NCBI RefSeq assembly: GCF_029953285.1
Contig: NZ_JASAOI010000030.1
Coordinates: forward strand, 1 to 64,000
DNA length: 64,000 nt
From: Yinghuangia seranimata
Lineage (GTDB): Bacteria; Actinomycetota; Actinomycetes; Streptomycetales; Streptomycetaceae
Reading direction: 5' to 3'
The number at the start of each line of letters is the position of its first letter. Position 1 is the first letter of the stretch. This document shows positions 17,481-28,992 of the stretch, piece after piece. The notes under the pieces are model-generated. The model did no database searches. It was given only the letters and a program-made list of their open reading frames with translations, and was not told the DNA's origin. The position numbers were made by a program, and so were the translations under genes.

Positions 17481-18613
17481 GCCGCCGCGGGGCCCACGGG
17501 GGCACGGGCCGGGAGTCACTCGAACTCCTCGCCCTGGACGGGGTCCTGACGGTTGATCAGATCGCCCGCACGGTCGACGGCATCGCCTCGGTCCAGCGGC
17601 CGGACGGATCGATCCCGTGGTTCGTCGGCGGGCACCTGGACCCGTGGGACCACACCGAGGCGGCGATGGCCCTCGACCTGGCCGGGCGCCACGACCTCGC
17701 CGAACGCGCGTACCGCTGGCTGGCGTCGCGGCAGAACCCCGACGGGTCCTGGTACGCCGCGTACACCGACGGCCTGGTGACGGACCACAACAAGGAGGCC
17801 AACTTCACCGCGTACCTCGCGGTCGGCCTGTGGCACCACCATCTGCTCACCGGCGACGAGGAGTTCCTCGTTCGCATGTGGCCGCACCTGAAGTCGGCCA
17901 CCCAGTTCATCCTCGACCTCCAGGCGCCCGGCGGCGAGATCCGCTGGAAGCGCGAGGCCGACGGCACGCCGGTCAACGACGCGCTGCTGACCGGCTCGTC
18001 GAGCATGTACCAGGCGCTGCGCTGCGCGCTGGCGGTCGCCGACCACCTCGGCGAACCGCAGCCCGACTGGGAGCTCGCCACCGGCCGGCTCGGCCACGCC
18101 GTCGTCGCGCACCCGGAGCGGTTCCTCGACAAGAACCGCTACTCGATGGACTGGTACTACCCGGTCCTCGGCACCGCGCTGCGCGGCGAGGCCGCCGAGG
18201 CGCGCATCGCCGAGCACTGGGACACCTTCGTCGTCCCGGGCCTCGGCGCGCGGTGCGTCTCCGACCGCCCGTGGGTCACCGGTGCCGAGAGCTGCGAACT
18301 GGCCATCGCCCTGTGGGCGTTGGGGCAGAGCGACCGCGCCGTCGAGATCGTCTCGTGGATGCAGCGGCTGCGGCACGAGGACGGCCTCTACTGGACGGGC
18401 TACGTCTTCGAGGACGACGCGATCTGGCCCGAGGAGCGCACCGCGTGGACGGCCGGCGCGATGATCCTGGCCACCGCCGTCCTGGGCGGCGAGCCGGCCA
18501 CCACCACGGTGTTCGGCGGCGAGGACGGCGGCTACGGCGAGACGGGCCTGCCGATCGGCCTCGCCCCGGGCGAGGTGCGCTGCGGTTCGGAGCTGTGCGT
18601 CGAGTCGGGCTGA
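17477..18613 (+). CDS. Terpenoid-cyclase/prenyltransferase-toroid (alpha/alpha barrel) protein
   Basis: 378 residues from GTG 17477, overlapping the methyltransferase stop. Repeats such as QRPDGSIPWFVGGHLDPWDH, QNPDGSWYAAY and RHEDGLYWTGYVFED resemble the QW-like repeats of squalene-cyclase/prenyltransferase toroids. No DxDD cyclase motif is visible, so catalysis as a cyclase is uncertain. The fold could equally hold a glycoside-processing enzyme, since GHxDPWDH and WKREADGTP resemble six-hairpin glycosidases. The operon suggests a role with the glycosyltransferase and methyltransferase on a shared lipid or glycan. Confidence 0.7.
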   Translation: MSRRGAHGGTGRESLELLALDGVLTVDQIARTVDGIASVQRPDGSIPWFVGGHLDPWDHTEAAMALDLAGRHDLAERAYRWLASRQNPDGSWYAAYTDGLVTDHNKEANFTAYLAVGLWHHHLLTGDEEFLVRMWPHLKSATQFILDLQAPGGEIRWKREADGTPVNDALLTGSSSMYQALRCALAVADHLGEPQPDWELATGRLGHAVVAHPERFLDKNRYSMDWYYPVLGTALRGEAAEARIAEHWDTFVVPGLGARCVSDRPWVTGAESCELAIALWALGQSDRAVEIVSWMQRLRHEDGLYWTGYVFEDDAIWPEERTAWTAGAMILATAVLGGEPATTTVFGGEDGGYGETGLPIGLAPGEVRCGSELCVESG

Positions 18614-18637
18614 CGCCGACGCCGGCGTGAACGGGTG

Positions 18638-18663
18638 GGGCGGGCCGTGCGGCCCGCCCTTTT
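18638..18663 (+). terminator. Rho-independent terminator after the GT/MT/toroid operon
   Basis: GGGCGGGCC and GGCCCGCCC form a perfect 9-bp stem with a GTGC loop followed by TTTT. It lies 25 bp after the operon stop. Confidence 0.85.
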
Positions 18664-18840
18664 CCGTCGGCGCGGCACACGGAGACCTCGCAGGTGGGGG
18701 CGGGTCGGATTGTGCGTATCCCACGTTTGCGAACCGGTCGGTGGTGATCGTTCGCACGGGGTCGGAATCCGCGTTTCCTGGCGCTACGGTGATCGGGCCC
18801 TGCCGGTTCGTCCGGCTCACACGGAGGACGGGGACACGCC

Positions 18841-19629
18841 ATGGCCGACCCGCATTACGCGTGGGACCACGCGACGTACTGCGGCCTGTTCGTCGAACAG
18901 GCCGCCCGCATCGCCGAGATCGCGGCGGACACCGACCTCGACACACCCGTGCCCAGCTGTCCGGGATGGACGCTCGCCAAGCTGGTGAAGCACGTCGCCA
19001 TCGCACACGCGTGGGCGGCCGCCAACGCCGTCGCCGCCTCGCCGGCCGCGCCCGTCGACCCCCGTTCCGTGGATATCGGGCTGCCTGCCGACCGGGCCGA
19101 GTACCCGGCGTGGCTCGTCGCGGGCGCGGAGCGCGCCGCCAAGACGCTGTGGGAGGCCGGGGCGGACGCGGAGGCGTGGACGTTCGGGGGAGCGCCGCAC
19201 GTGCGCTTCTGGAGCCGCCGGATGTTCCACGAGACGCTGATGCACCGCGTCGACGCCGAACTCGCGGCCGGCGTCGAGCCGGAGATCACGCCGGCCGCCG
19301 CCGTGGACTGCATCGACGAGCTGTTCGCCGTCATGCCCGGCGCGGGGCCGCGCCCGGTCGACCAGCGGCCGCACGGCAACGGCGAGACCCTGCACTTCCA
19401 CACCTCCGGCGGGGTCGCGGGGGAGTGGACGGTGACGCTCACGCCGGACGGCTACACCTGGGAGCGCGGGCACGCCAAGGGCGACGTCGCGCTGCGCGGC
19501 GACAGCCGGGCGGTGCTCGAAGTGCTGTACCGGCGCGGCGGACTGGACGGCGCGTTGGCGGACGCGAAGGTCGAGGTGTTCGGCGACCGGGCCCTGCTCG
19601 ACCGGTGGTTGGCGTTGTCGGCGCTCTAG
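18841..19629 (+). CDS. Maleylpyruvate-isomerase-family mycothiol-dependent enzyme (DinB-like)
   Basis: 262 residues from ATG 18841. The N-terminal MDMPI/DinB four-helix domain has PSCPGWTLAKLVKHVAIAHAW and HETLMHRVD, supplying the expected metal ligands (a His in the first motif, then Glu and His in HETLMH). A C-terminal SCP-2-like beta domain follows (TLHFHTSGG, GDVALRG). Family members are mycothiol S-transferases or isomerases that detoxify or convert electrophiles; the substrate is unknown. It stands alone after a terminator and converges on the LLM oxidoreductase. Confidence 0.85.
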   Translation: MADPHYAWDHATYCGLFVEQAARIAEIAADTDLDTPVPSCPGWTLAKLVKHVAIAHAWAAANAVAASPAAPVDPRSVDIGLPADRAEYPAWLVAGAERAAKTLWEAGADAEAWTFGGAPHVRFWSRRMFHETLMHRVDAELAAGVEPEITPAAAVDCIDELFAVMPGAGPRPVDQRPHGNGETLHFHTSGGVAGEWTVTLTPDGYTWERGHAKGDVALRGDSRAVLEVLYRRGGLDGALADAKVEVFGDRALLDRWLALSAL

Positions 19630-19652
19630 TCACGGGCGCCCCGGAAGACGCG

Positions 19653-19687
19653 CGAGGGGCGGGCCGCCGCGGGCGGCCCCCCCCTCG
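19653..19687. terminator. Bidirectional hairpin terminator
   Basis: GGGCCGCC pairs with GGCGGCCC across a 3-nt loop. The stem extends outward, past one C-C mismatch, through CGAGGGG/CCCCTCG. It lies between the convergent MDMPI and LLM genes. Confidence 0.6.
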
Positions 19688-19720
19688 TCGTCCGCGTCCT
19701 GCCGGACCGCCGTGCCGCGG

Positions 19721-20737
19721 TCAGCCGTTCGCGAGGTCCGCGAGCAGCTTGAGCGCGGCCGGGTCGCGCGTCGTCACGATCATGTCGGTGACGTGCTCGT
19801 CGGCCTCCCACGCCGCGAACCGCTCGCGGATCCGGTCCGCCGGCCCGACGAGCGCGATCTCGTCGACGAACGCGCTCGGCACCGCGGCGATCGCCTCGTC
19901 GCGCCGGCCCTCGAAGAACAGCTCCTGGATGCGGTCGGCCTCCTCCGCGTATCCGAAGCGGCGCATCAGGTCGGCGTGGAAGTTCTTGGACTTCGCGCCC
20001 ATGCCGCCGACGTAGAAGCCCATCGCGGCCTTGATCGGGAACATCGCCTGCTCGACGTCGTCGGCCATCGACACCTGCACCATGGGCGCGATGCGGAAGC
20101 CCTCGGGCTTGTCGCGCAGCGACTCGCCGTACACGGCGGGGTTGTAGGGCGACCAGTGCAGCGGCAGCCAGCCGTCCGCGATCTGGGTCGTCAGGTGGAC
20201 GTTCTTCGGGCCCTCGGCGCCGAGGAACACCGGCAGGTCGGCGCGCAGCGGGTGGGTGATGGGCTTGAGCGGCTTGCCGAGGCCGGAGCCGTCCTCGCCG
20301 CGGTACGGGTGCTGCGCGTAGCGGCCCTCGAGCGCGACGGGGCCCTCGCGGCGCAGCACCTGGCGGATCACGTCGACGTACTCGCGCGTGAAGGTGAGCG
20401 GGCTCTTGGGGAACGGCCGCCCGTACCAGCCCTCGACGACCTGCGGGCCGGACAGCCCGAGGCCGAGGATCACACGGCCGCCGGAGAGGTGGTCGAGGGT
20501 GAGCGCGTGCATCGCGGTCGCGGTGGGCGTGCGCGCGGTCATCTGCGTGACGGCGGTGCCGAGCTGGATGCGCGAGGTGTTGGCGGCGATCCAGGTGAGC
20601 GGGGTGAACGCGTCCGAGCCCCACGACTCCGCCGTCCACACCGAGTCGAAGCCGAGCCGCTCGGCCTCCTGGGCGAGTTCGACGAATCCCGCCGAGGGGC
20701 CTCGGCCCCAGTATCCGAAGGTCAGACCGAGCCGCAT
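19721..20737 (-). CDS. LLM-class F420-dependent oxidoreductase (Rv3520c-like)
   Basis: 338 residues from ATG 20737 with GAGGAGA upstream. Luciferase-like barrel: RLGLTFGYWGRGPS at the N-terminus, GFDSVWTAESWGSDAF, GTAVTQMTARTP, and LSGGRVILGLGLSGPQVVEGW. This subfamily uses the deazaflavin F420 rather than FMN. From memory, Rv3520c in the mycobacterial cholesterol cluster has the same architecture and is under KstR control. The perfect KstR-type operator 61 bp upstream supports the parallel. The reaction is unknown. Confidence 0.88.
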   Translation of the reverse strand: MRLGLTFGYWGRGPSAGFVELAQEAERLGFDSVWTAESWGSDAFTPLTWIAANTSRIQLGTAVTQMTARTPTATAMHALTLDHLSGGRVILGLGLSGPQVVEGWYGRPFPKSPLTFTREYVDVIRQVLRREGPVALEGRYAQHPYRGEDGSGLGKPLKPITHPLRADLPVFLGAEGPKNVHLTTQIADGWLPLHWSPYNPAVYGESLRDKPEGFRIAPMVQVSMADDVEQAMFPIKAAMGFYVGGMGAKSKNFHADLMRRFGYAEEADRIQELFFEGRRDEAIAAVPSAFVDEIALVGPADRIRERFAAWEADEHVTDMIVTTRDPAALKLLADLANG

Positions 20738-20797
20738 CGCGTATCTCCTCGTGGCCGGGGACGGACCTGACGGGCCGTCGGCTTCCGTTGCGCACTG

Positions 20798-20811
20798 TAG
20801 AACACGTTTTA
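20798..20811. promoter_or_regulatory. KstR-type operator upstream of the LLM oxidoreductase
   Basis: TAGAACACGTTTTA fits TnnAACnnGTTnnA at all defined positions. It is 61 bp before the ATG at 20737 (minus strand). Confidence 0.75.
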
Positions 20812-20839
20812 GTTTGATGGCCATGGGGGTGCCGAAACG

Positions 20840-20885
20840 CCCGGAGGGGCGTCCCCCGCGATCACGCGGCGGACGCCCCTCCGGG
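20840..20885. terminator. Long hairpin terminator
   Basis: A perfect 15-bp arm pair (CCCGGAGGGGCGTCC/GGACGCCCCTCCGGG) is followed inward, after a C-C mismatch, by CCGCG/CGCGG closing an ATCA tetraloop. It lies 18 bp downstream of the membrane protein gene that ends at 20903 on the minus strand. Confidence 0.75.
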
Positions 20886-20902
20886 TCCCAGGAACAGCCG
20901 GG

Positions 20903-21688
20903 TCAGCCGGCCTTCTGCACGCCCTGCAGGTTCCACAGCACGCCGCGCACGCCGTCGACCTCGACGAGGAGGCCGGCACCGTGCTGCGACACCGCGAGGT
21001 ACCACACGCCGGGGTTGAGCGACCCCGTCGGCGCGTTGGTCGTCGCGTCCACCAGCTGGCGCTGGTCGGGCACCGAGAACCAGTACGGCTGGAACGACGG
21101 GTCCGCGGCGGGAGCGGCGGCGGCGGCCGGAGCCGCGTAGCCGCCCGGGGCCGGGGCGCCGCCGTACGGGGCACCGGCGGCCTGCGGCGCCGGCTGGCCG
21201 TACGCGGGCGGCTGGCCGTACGCGTTGGCCGGAGCGCCGCCACCGGCGGTCAGCGGGGCCTTCAGCGCGGGCACGAGCGGCGTCGCGATGACCGCGGCGG
21301 AGCCGACGATCACGAAGATCAGCACGAAGATGCCGCCGACCTTCAGCTCCAGACCGTCCTTGCCGGCCAGCGACCACAGGGCGTTGATCGGCGCGACGAT
21401 CGCGAGCGGGACACCGAACTGCGACAGCGGGATGCCGAGCGGGCGGGGCTCCGACGGCAGCAGCCGGCCGAGGACCACGCACGCGGCCGCGGCGATCGAG
21501 GTCAGGACGACGGCGGAGATCACCGGAGCGAGGTCACCGGACCAGGCGTTGACGCTCGGGCCGCTGTAGGTCTCGCCGCCGTAGCTCTGGCTCTTCGCGC
21601 CCATGTAGTCCATGAACGAGAAGATGAGCACCAGCAGCGCCGAGGCGGCGATGACCGCGTCGCCGCGGGTGAGCTTCTTGATATCCAC
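20903..21688 (-). CDS. Four-helix membrane protein with Ala/Pro/Gly linker and conserved C-terminal module
   Basis: 261 residues from GTG 21688 with GGAGGAGA upstream. The start MDIKKLTRGDAVIAASALL leads into about four hydrophobic segments (residues 12-26, 54-74, 86-104 and 115-137). A 50-residue Ala/Pro/Tyr/Gly-rich linker (YGQP, YGGAPAPGG) follows, then a roughly 60-residue module (FSVPDQRQLVDA, PGVWYLAV, GVRGVLWNLQGVQ). The same module ends the neighbouring protein encoded at 21933. Function unknown; DUF5336-like actinobacterial membrane proteins have a similar layout. Confidence 0.75.
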   Translation of the reverse strand: MDIKKLTRGDAVIAASALLVLIFSFMDYMGAKSQSYGGETYSGPSVNAWSGDLAPVISAVVLTSIAAAACVVLGRLLPSEPRPLGIPLSQFGVPLAIVAPINALWSLAGKDGLELKVGGIFVLIFVIVGSAAVIATPLVPALKAPLTAGGGAPANAYGQPPAYGQPAPQAAGAPYGGAPAPGGYAAPAAAAAPAADPSFQPYWFSVPDQRQLVDATTNAPTGSLNPGVWYLAVSQHGAGLLVEVDGVRGVLWNLQGVQKAG

Positions 21689-21932
21689 TTAAGGGGTCTC
21701 CTCCCGAGGGGGATTGGGCGCCGCCTGAGTTGATCCGGGGGCGACCCGATTGCCGCGCCGGCCGCGCCCCCGCGCGCTGCCGACGCCCTTTTCCGATGTT
21801 GTCTTTCGGTCGGACACTGTGCCAGATCCGGCACGGGGCGGGTGGGCCGCCGGTCGGGGGGCGACACGGCGGGACCCGATTTGCCGGAAAAGTTCCACTG
21901 CTGTCCGGGGGTTCGTCACGCTGCGTTCGTGT

Positions 21933-22883
21933 TCACTCGCCGCGCTGGATCCCGGCCGTGTTCCACAGCACGCCGCGCTTGCCCTCCACCTCGACGACGA
22001 GGCCGTCGCCCGCGGGCTCCACGGCGAGGTACCACGTACCCGGCACCAGGGTGGCGACGGGGGTCTTGTCCAGGCCGCCCTGCGGGAGCAGCGGGCGCTC
22101 CTCGGGGACGGCCAGCCAGAACTGCTCGAACTCCGCCGCGGCCGCGGGGGCCTCGGCCGAGCCCGCTGCGGGAGTGGGCGCCGGTGCGGGCGCCTGGGTC
22201 GCGGCGGGCGCCGCGGGCGGCGGCATCTGCGCGACCGGGGCGACCGGCACGCCCTGCGGCGCCATCGGTGGCGCGTAGCCCCCGGTGTAGCCCGGCTGCC
22301 CCGGCTGCTGCGGGATGTAGCCCGGCGGGTACGCCGGCGGGCTCACGAACAGCGGGTACGTCAGCCCCGGCACACGGTCGATCACGAGCAGCAGCAGCGC
22401 CAGCACGAGCGTGGCCGGCATGATCACGAACGCGCCGAACTCGTGCCCGGAGTCCACGTTCGAGTTGCCCCCGCCCGCGGCGTCCGCCAGCGACTTGTAG
22501 AAGTCGCCGCCCAGCGACCACGTCGCGCCCCACGCCGCCGTCACGCCGAACGCCGTGGCCCACTGGCGGAACGTCAGCCCGCCCGCGGTGCGCTCCTGGG
22601 CACCCTGCATGTACCGGTACGCGACCAGCGACACGAACGCCAGCAGCGGCAGCAGGACGACCACCGCCATGACGGGCCACAGGCCCTGCGTCCACGCGTT
22701 GAAGTCGAACGACTCCAGCGCGGCCTTGCGGCTGCTGCTTTTGCTGCTGCTCGAGCTGCCGAAGTCGTCGTTGCTGGAGGACGTTTCGCCGACCTTGTAG
22801 AAGGGCGCGAACGACATGCCGAAGATGAGGGCCACACAGGCGAAGACCAGGCCGTCTCCCCGTGTCAGGCCTTTCTGGTTCAC
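21933..22883 (-). CDS. Paralogous membrane protein sharing the C-terminal module
   Basis: 316 residues from GTG 22883, with GAGGAG four to five bases upstream. MNQKGLTRGDGLVFA parallels the KLTRGDAV start of the gene at 20903. Four hydrophobic segments are separated by a Ser-rich outer loop (SSSNDDFGSSSSSKSSS). A Pro/Ala-rich linker precedes the terminal module FWLAVPEERPL, PGTWYLAVEP and GKRGVLWNTAGIQ. The two genes are same-strand neighbours 244 bp apart, a duplication with diverged membrane parts. A role in envelope sensing or display is possible but unsupported. Confidence 0.75.
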   Translation of the reverse strand: MNQKGLTRGDGLVFACVALIFGMSFAPFYKVGETSSSNDDFGSSSSSKSSSRKAALESFDFNAWTQGLWPVMAVVVLLPLLAFVSLVAYRYMQGAQERTAGGLTFRQWATAFGVTAAWGATWSLGGDFYKSLADAAGGGNSNVDSGHEFGAFVIMPATLVLALLLLVIDRVPGLTYPLFVSPPAYPPGYIPQQPGQPGYTGGYAPPMAPQGVPVAPVAQMPPPAAPAATQAPAPAPTPAAGSAEAPAAAAEFEQFWLAVPEERPLLPQGGLDKTPVATLVPGTWYLAVEPAGDGLVVEVEGKRGVLWNTAGIQRGE

Positions 22884-23085
22884 GATTCTCCTCTGGGTCG
22901 CGATGGGGACGTGCGCGCGACCGGTCCCGGCGACCCGCCCGCTCACGGCGTTCGTAGTGCGGCCGAACGCCCGACGGACGGGTGCGGGGGAGCCGGTGCT
23001 CCCGCGGTGGCGCGGAACGGTGCTGTCGTGCGTTGCGTACGGGGTGCCGCACGGGCAGGGGCCCGGCGGCGTCAGGGCGTCGAGG

Positions 23086-24144
23086 TCACGTCCCCTTCAT
23101 CAGGTAGTCGCGGATGCCGTTCGCGACTCCCTCCGCCGCGGTCTGCCGCCACGTCGGATCGGTCATCCGCTGGGCGTCGCCCGCGTTGCGCATGTTGCCG
23201 CATTCGATGAAGACCTTGGGAACCTTTGACAGATTCAGTCCGCCCAGGTCGGAGCGCACGTCGATGCCGGCCGTCCCGATGTAGTCGGCCGCGTGCGAGT
23301 GCGTCGCCTGGGTGAAGGCGCCGACCAGCGCGTCGCCGAGCGCGCGCGAGGGGGCGATGATCGGGCCGGTGTCCGCGGTGCCCGCCTTCACGGTGGCCGG
23401 GACGATGACGTGGAAGCCCGAGCCCGTTGAGGGCGCGCCGTCGCCGTGGATGGACACCACCGCGTCGGCGTGTGCGTCGTTGCCGATCCGCGCGCGCTCG
23501 TCTACGCACGGGCCCCACGCGCGGTCGTTGTCCCAGGTGAACACGACCTTCGCGCCCATGTCGGTCAGGACCCTGCGGGCCCGCTGCGCGACGTCGAGGG
23601 TGAACTGAGCCTCGGTGTAGCCCGCGTTCGTCTCGGTGCCGGTCTCGTCGCAGTTCTTGCGGAAACCGCCGGCGTCGACCTGCCTGCCGATCTCGGACGT
23701 GTGGCGCGCGTTCCCGGGGTTGTGGCCCGGGTCGATGACGATCGTCTTGCCGGCCAGCGGCTTGCCCGGATTCGCGGGCGTGGCGGGCGGGTTCGGGGCC
23801 GTGGAGTCGGCGGGCGGGCCCGGGACCGACGCGCTGGAGGACGTCGGCGGCTGCGCGGCCTGGTTGTTGGGCTGCGCGCCCGAGCCGCTCGGAACTCCCG
23901 TACCGGACGAATCGGTGGAAACTCCGACAGCGGTCGGGTCCGTGGCCCCGCCGACGACCTGCGTCGGCGAACCGTCGTCCCCCGTCCAGGCCATCGCGAG
24001 CGCACCGCCGCCGACCAGCACCAGGGCGGCCACCGCGGCGCCGACCACGACGCGGGTGCGCCGCGGCTCGGCCGCCTGCGGCGCCTGCGGACGCCGCCGG
24101 GGTGCCGGAGGGCTGTCCCATTGCTCCCACGGATCAGATGGCAA
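23086..24144 (-). CDS. N-acetylmuramoyl-L-alanine amidase (Amidase_3), membrane-anchored
   Basis: 352 residues. The start TTG 24144 overlaps the last 11 bp of the upstream gene and is preceded by GAGGA. One membrane helix (about residues 31-51) is followed by a Thr/Ser/Pro-rich spacer (55-125) and the zinc amidase domain (130-350): IDPGHN, YTEAQF, SIHGDG and FIECGNM provide the His/Glu/His ligands and catalytic Glu. It hydrolyses the MurNAc-L-Ala bond of peptidoglycan outside the membrane. Co-transcribed with the Pro-rich membrane protein upstream. Confidence 0.88.
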   Translation of the reverse strand: MPSDPWEQWDSPPAPRRRPQAPQAAEPRRTRVVVGAAVAALVLVGGGALAMAWTGDDGSPTQVVGGATDPTAVGVSTDSSGTGVPSGSGAQPNNQAAQPPTSSSASVPGPPADSTAPNPPATPANPGKPLAGKTIVIDPGHNPGNARHTSEIGRQVDAGGFRKNCDETGTETNAGYTEAQFTLDVAQRARRVLTDMGAKVVFTWDNDRAWGPCVDERARIGNDAHADAVVSIHGDGAPSTGSGFHVIVPATVKAGTADTGPIIAPSRALGDALVGAFTQATHSHAADYIGTAGIDVRSDLGGLNLSKVPKVFIECGNMRNAGDAQRMTDPTWRQTAAEGVANGIRDYLMKGT

Positions 24145-25657
24145 GATCGGTCCTCGTCGGGAGGGAGTACCGGGTCGCGATCGGGTTCCACGCCGCGACG
24201 AACGCCTGCTTCGCGGTGGTGGCCCGGCCGCTCGCCGCGTCCGCGGCCGCCTTCTGCGACTCGCCCGCGCCGCAGCCGTTGTCGGACTGGGCCTGGGCCC
24301 ACGACGCGTACTGCGCGTCGGCGGTCGCGGACTCCTGCCACGCCACCCGCAGTTGCGAGATCGCGCTCTGCGCGTCCGGGAGCGCGTCGAACTTCAGGCC
24401 GTCCAGCTCGCGGAGCAGGCCGTTGCGCGCGTCGGCGGCGCGCTGGAGGTCCGAGACCGCGCTGCCCAGGGCCGTGCAACTGTCGGCGTTGCGGACGGCG
24501 TCGACCACCGACTGACGCGAACTGCCGCTGCGGTCCAACAGGCCGCTGAGCGCCGACGCCTGCGAGGCGGCGTCCGCAGTGGGCGAGGTGGACGGCGACG
24601 GGCTCGCCGAGGCCGATGCGGACCCGCTCGCCGACGGGCTCCCGCCGCCGGACGGGCTGACGCGCGGCGACCGGCTGGTCGCGCCGGATCCCTGCGGGCC
24701 GGCCGACGGGGTCTCGCTGACCGACGCGGTGTCGTTCTTGTGCCACGGCTGCAACGCGACCACCGTGACCGCGGCGGCGAGCAGGATGACGATCACGGTG
24801 ATGACCGCGAGTGTGCGCAGGCGGCCGTCGCCGTCGGGCGCACCTGGACCGGGTCCGGGCCCGCCGGGCTGCGGCGGTCCGGGGATGCGCGGGCCGGGCG
24901 GCTGCGGGGCGGACGGTATACGCGCCCAGGCGCCTCCGGCCGCGGTCGGCATGTTGGCCGCGGTCACCGGCCCCGGCGTGCCGTGCGCGGGCGTGGCGGG
25001 ACTCGGCCCGAACGGCCCGGGCGCCCCACCCGGCGGCGGAATCATCGGCGTCCCGCGAGGCGGCGTCCGCGTCCCGGCCGCGGCATCCGCGAACGTCGCC
25101 CCGCGCGGCATGCGCGGCGGCTCCTGACTACGCGCGAACCACCCCGGAGCGACCTGGTCGCCGTCCTGGGTCGCGTCACCGCCGTTCCCGGGCGCGACGG
25201 GCCCACGCGTCCCGGTGAGGTGGACGTCAGGCGCCCGACTGGGCATAGGCGGCGGCCCCCCGGCGGAGGTACCGGGGCTCGCCCCAGGCGCCGCCGGCCC
25301 TGGCACCGCAGGCCCGGCCCCTATCGCGCGCGGCGGGTGCGGCTGATGCGTCGTCGGCTGGTCCGGTATCGGGCCCGCCGGTTGCTGTCGGGCGGCGCCG
25401 GGGGTCCAGTTGCCCGGTATCGCCGCGCCCTGGGCCGGTCGGGCCGTGCCCGGTCGGTCCACGGTGGGGCGGCCCTCCGTCGGCTGTGCCGCGATGTCCG
25501 AACCCCCGCCTGTGGCCGTGCCGGGGGCATCGCCCCGGGCTGTCCCGCTGTCGTCGTCCGGCCCGCTGCCCGGGCCCGGACGGGTCACCCAGCGCCGCTG
25601 CGCCGGGTCCCACACCCGCTCGTCGTGCTCGCCCTCGGCCATCTCGGATCCCGTCAC
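24134..25657 (-). CDS. Pro/Gly/Ser-rich single-pass membrane protein
   Basis: 507 residues if begun at GTG 25657 (GAGG seven bases upstream); ATG 25642 is also possible. Residues 1-270 are a disordered Pro/Gly/Ala-rich cytoplasmic tail starting with HDERVWDPAQRRWVTRPG. One transmembrane helix follows (about 288-308), then a Ser/Ala/Pro-rich stalk and a helical outer domain with two Cys (CTAL and CGAG) that may form a disulfide. No catalytic motif. It overlaps the amidase gene, suggesting a joint cell-wall role. Function unknown. Confidence 0.7.
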   Translation of the reverse strand: MTGSEMAEGEHDERVWDPAQRRWVTRPGPGSGPDDDSGTARGDAPGTATGGGSDIAAQPTEGRPTVDRPGTARPAQGAAIPGNWTPGAARQQPAGPIPDQPTTHQPHPPRAIGAGPAVPGPAAPGASPGTSAGGPPPMPSRAPDVHLTGTRGPVAPGNGGDATQDGDQVAPGWFARSQEPPRMPRGATFADAAAGTRTPPRGTPMIPPPGGAPGPFGPSPATPAHGTPGPVTAANMPTAAGGAWARIPSAPQPPGPRIPGPPQPGGPGPGPGAPDGDGRLRTLAVITVIVILLAAAVTVVALQPWHKNDTASVSETPSAGPQGSGATSRSPRVSPSGGGSPSASGSASASASPSPSTSPTADAASQASALSGLLDRSGSSRQSVVDAVRNADSCTALGSAVSDLQRAADARNGLLRELDGLKFDALPDAQSAISQLRVAWQESATADAQYASWAQAQSDNGCGAGESQKAAADAASGRATTAKQAFVAAWNPIATRYSLPTRTDLAI

Positions 25658-25872
25658 GTGCGAACCTCGTCGGGGCACTTAGTTTCCCGTCTCGGACACG
25701 GCCGTGTCACTGGCTTAGTTGATGTTTGCCGGACTTCCCTCATCGCTCGTCGACATAGCGTCAGGCGGCGTACCGCGCGTGTGCCGTGCTTTGTCGATGA
25801 GGCGACGGAAACCTTTCCGCCAGGCACCGCGCATGACCGGTCAGCCTCGCGCGGCGCCTGCACAAGACCTTG

Positions 25873-28954
<3,082 letters not shown>

Positions 28955-28992
28955 CTTGATCGTGTCCAGCATTTTCTGGGAGGGCGGAAGCC

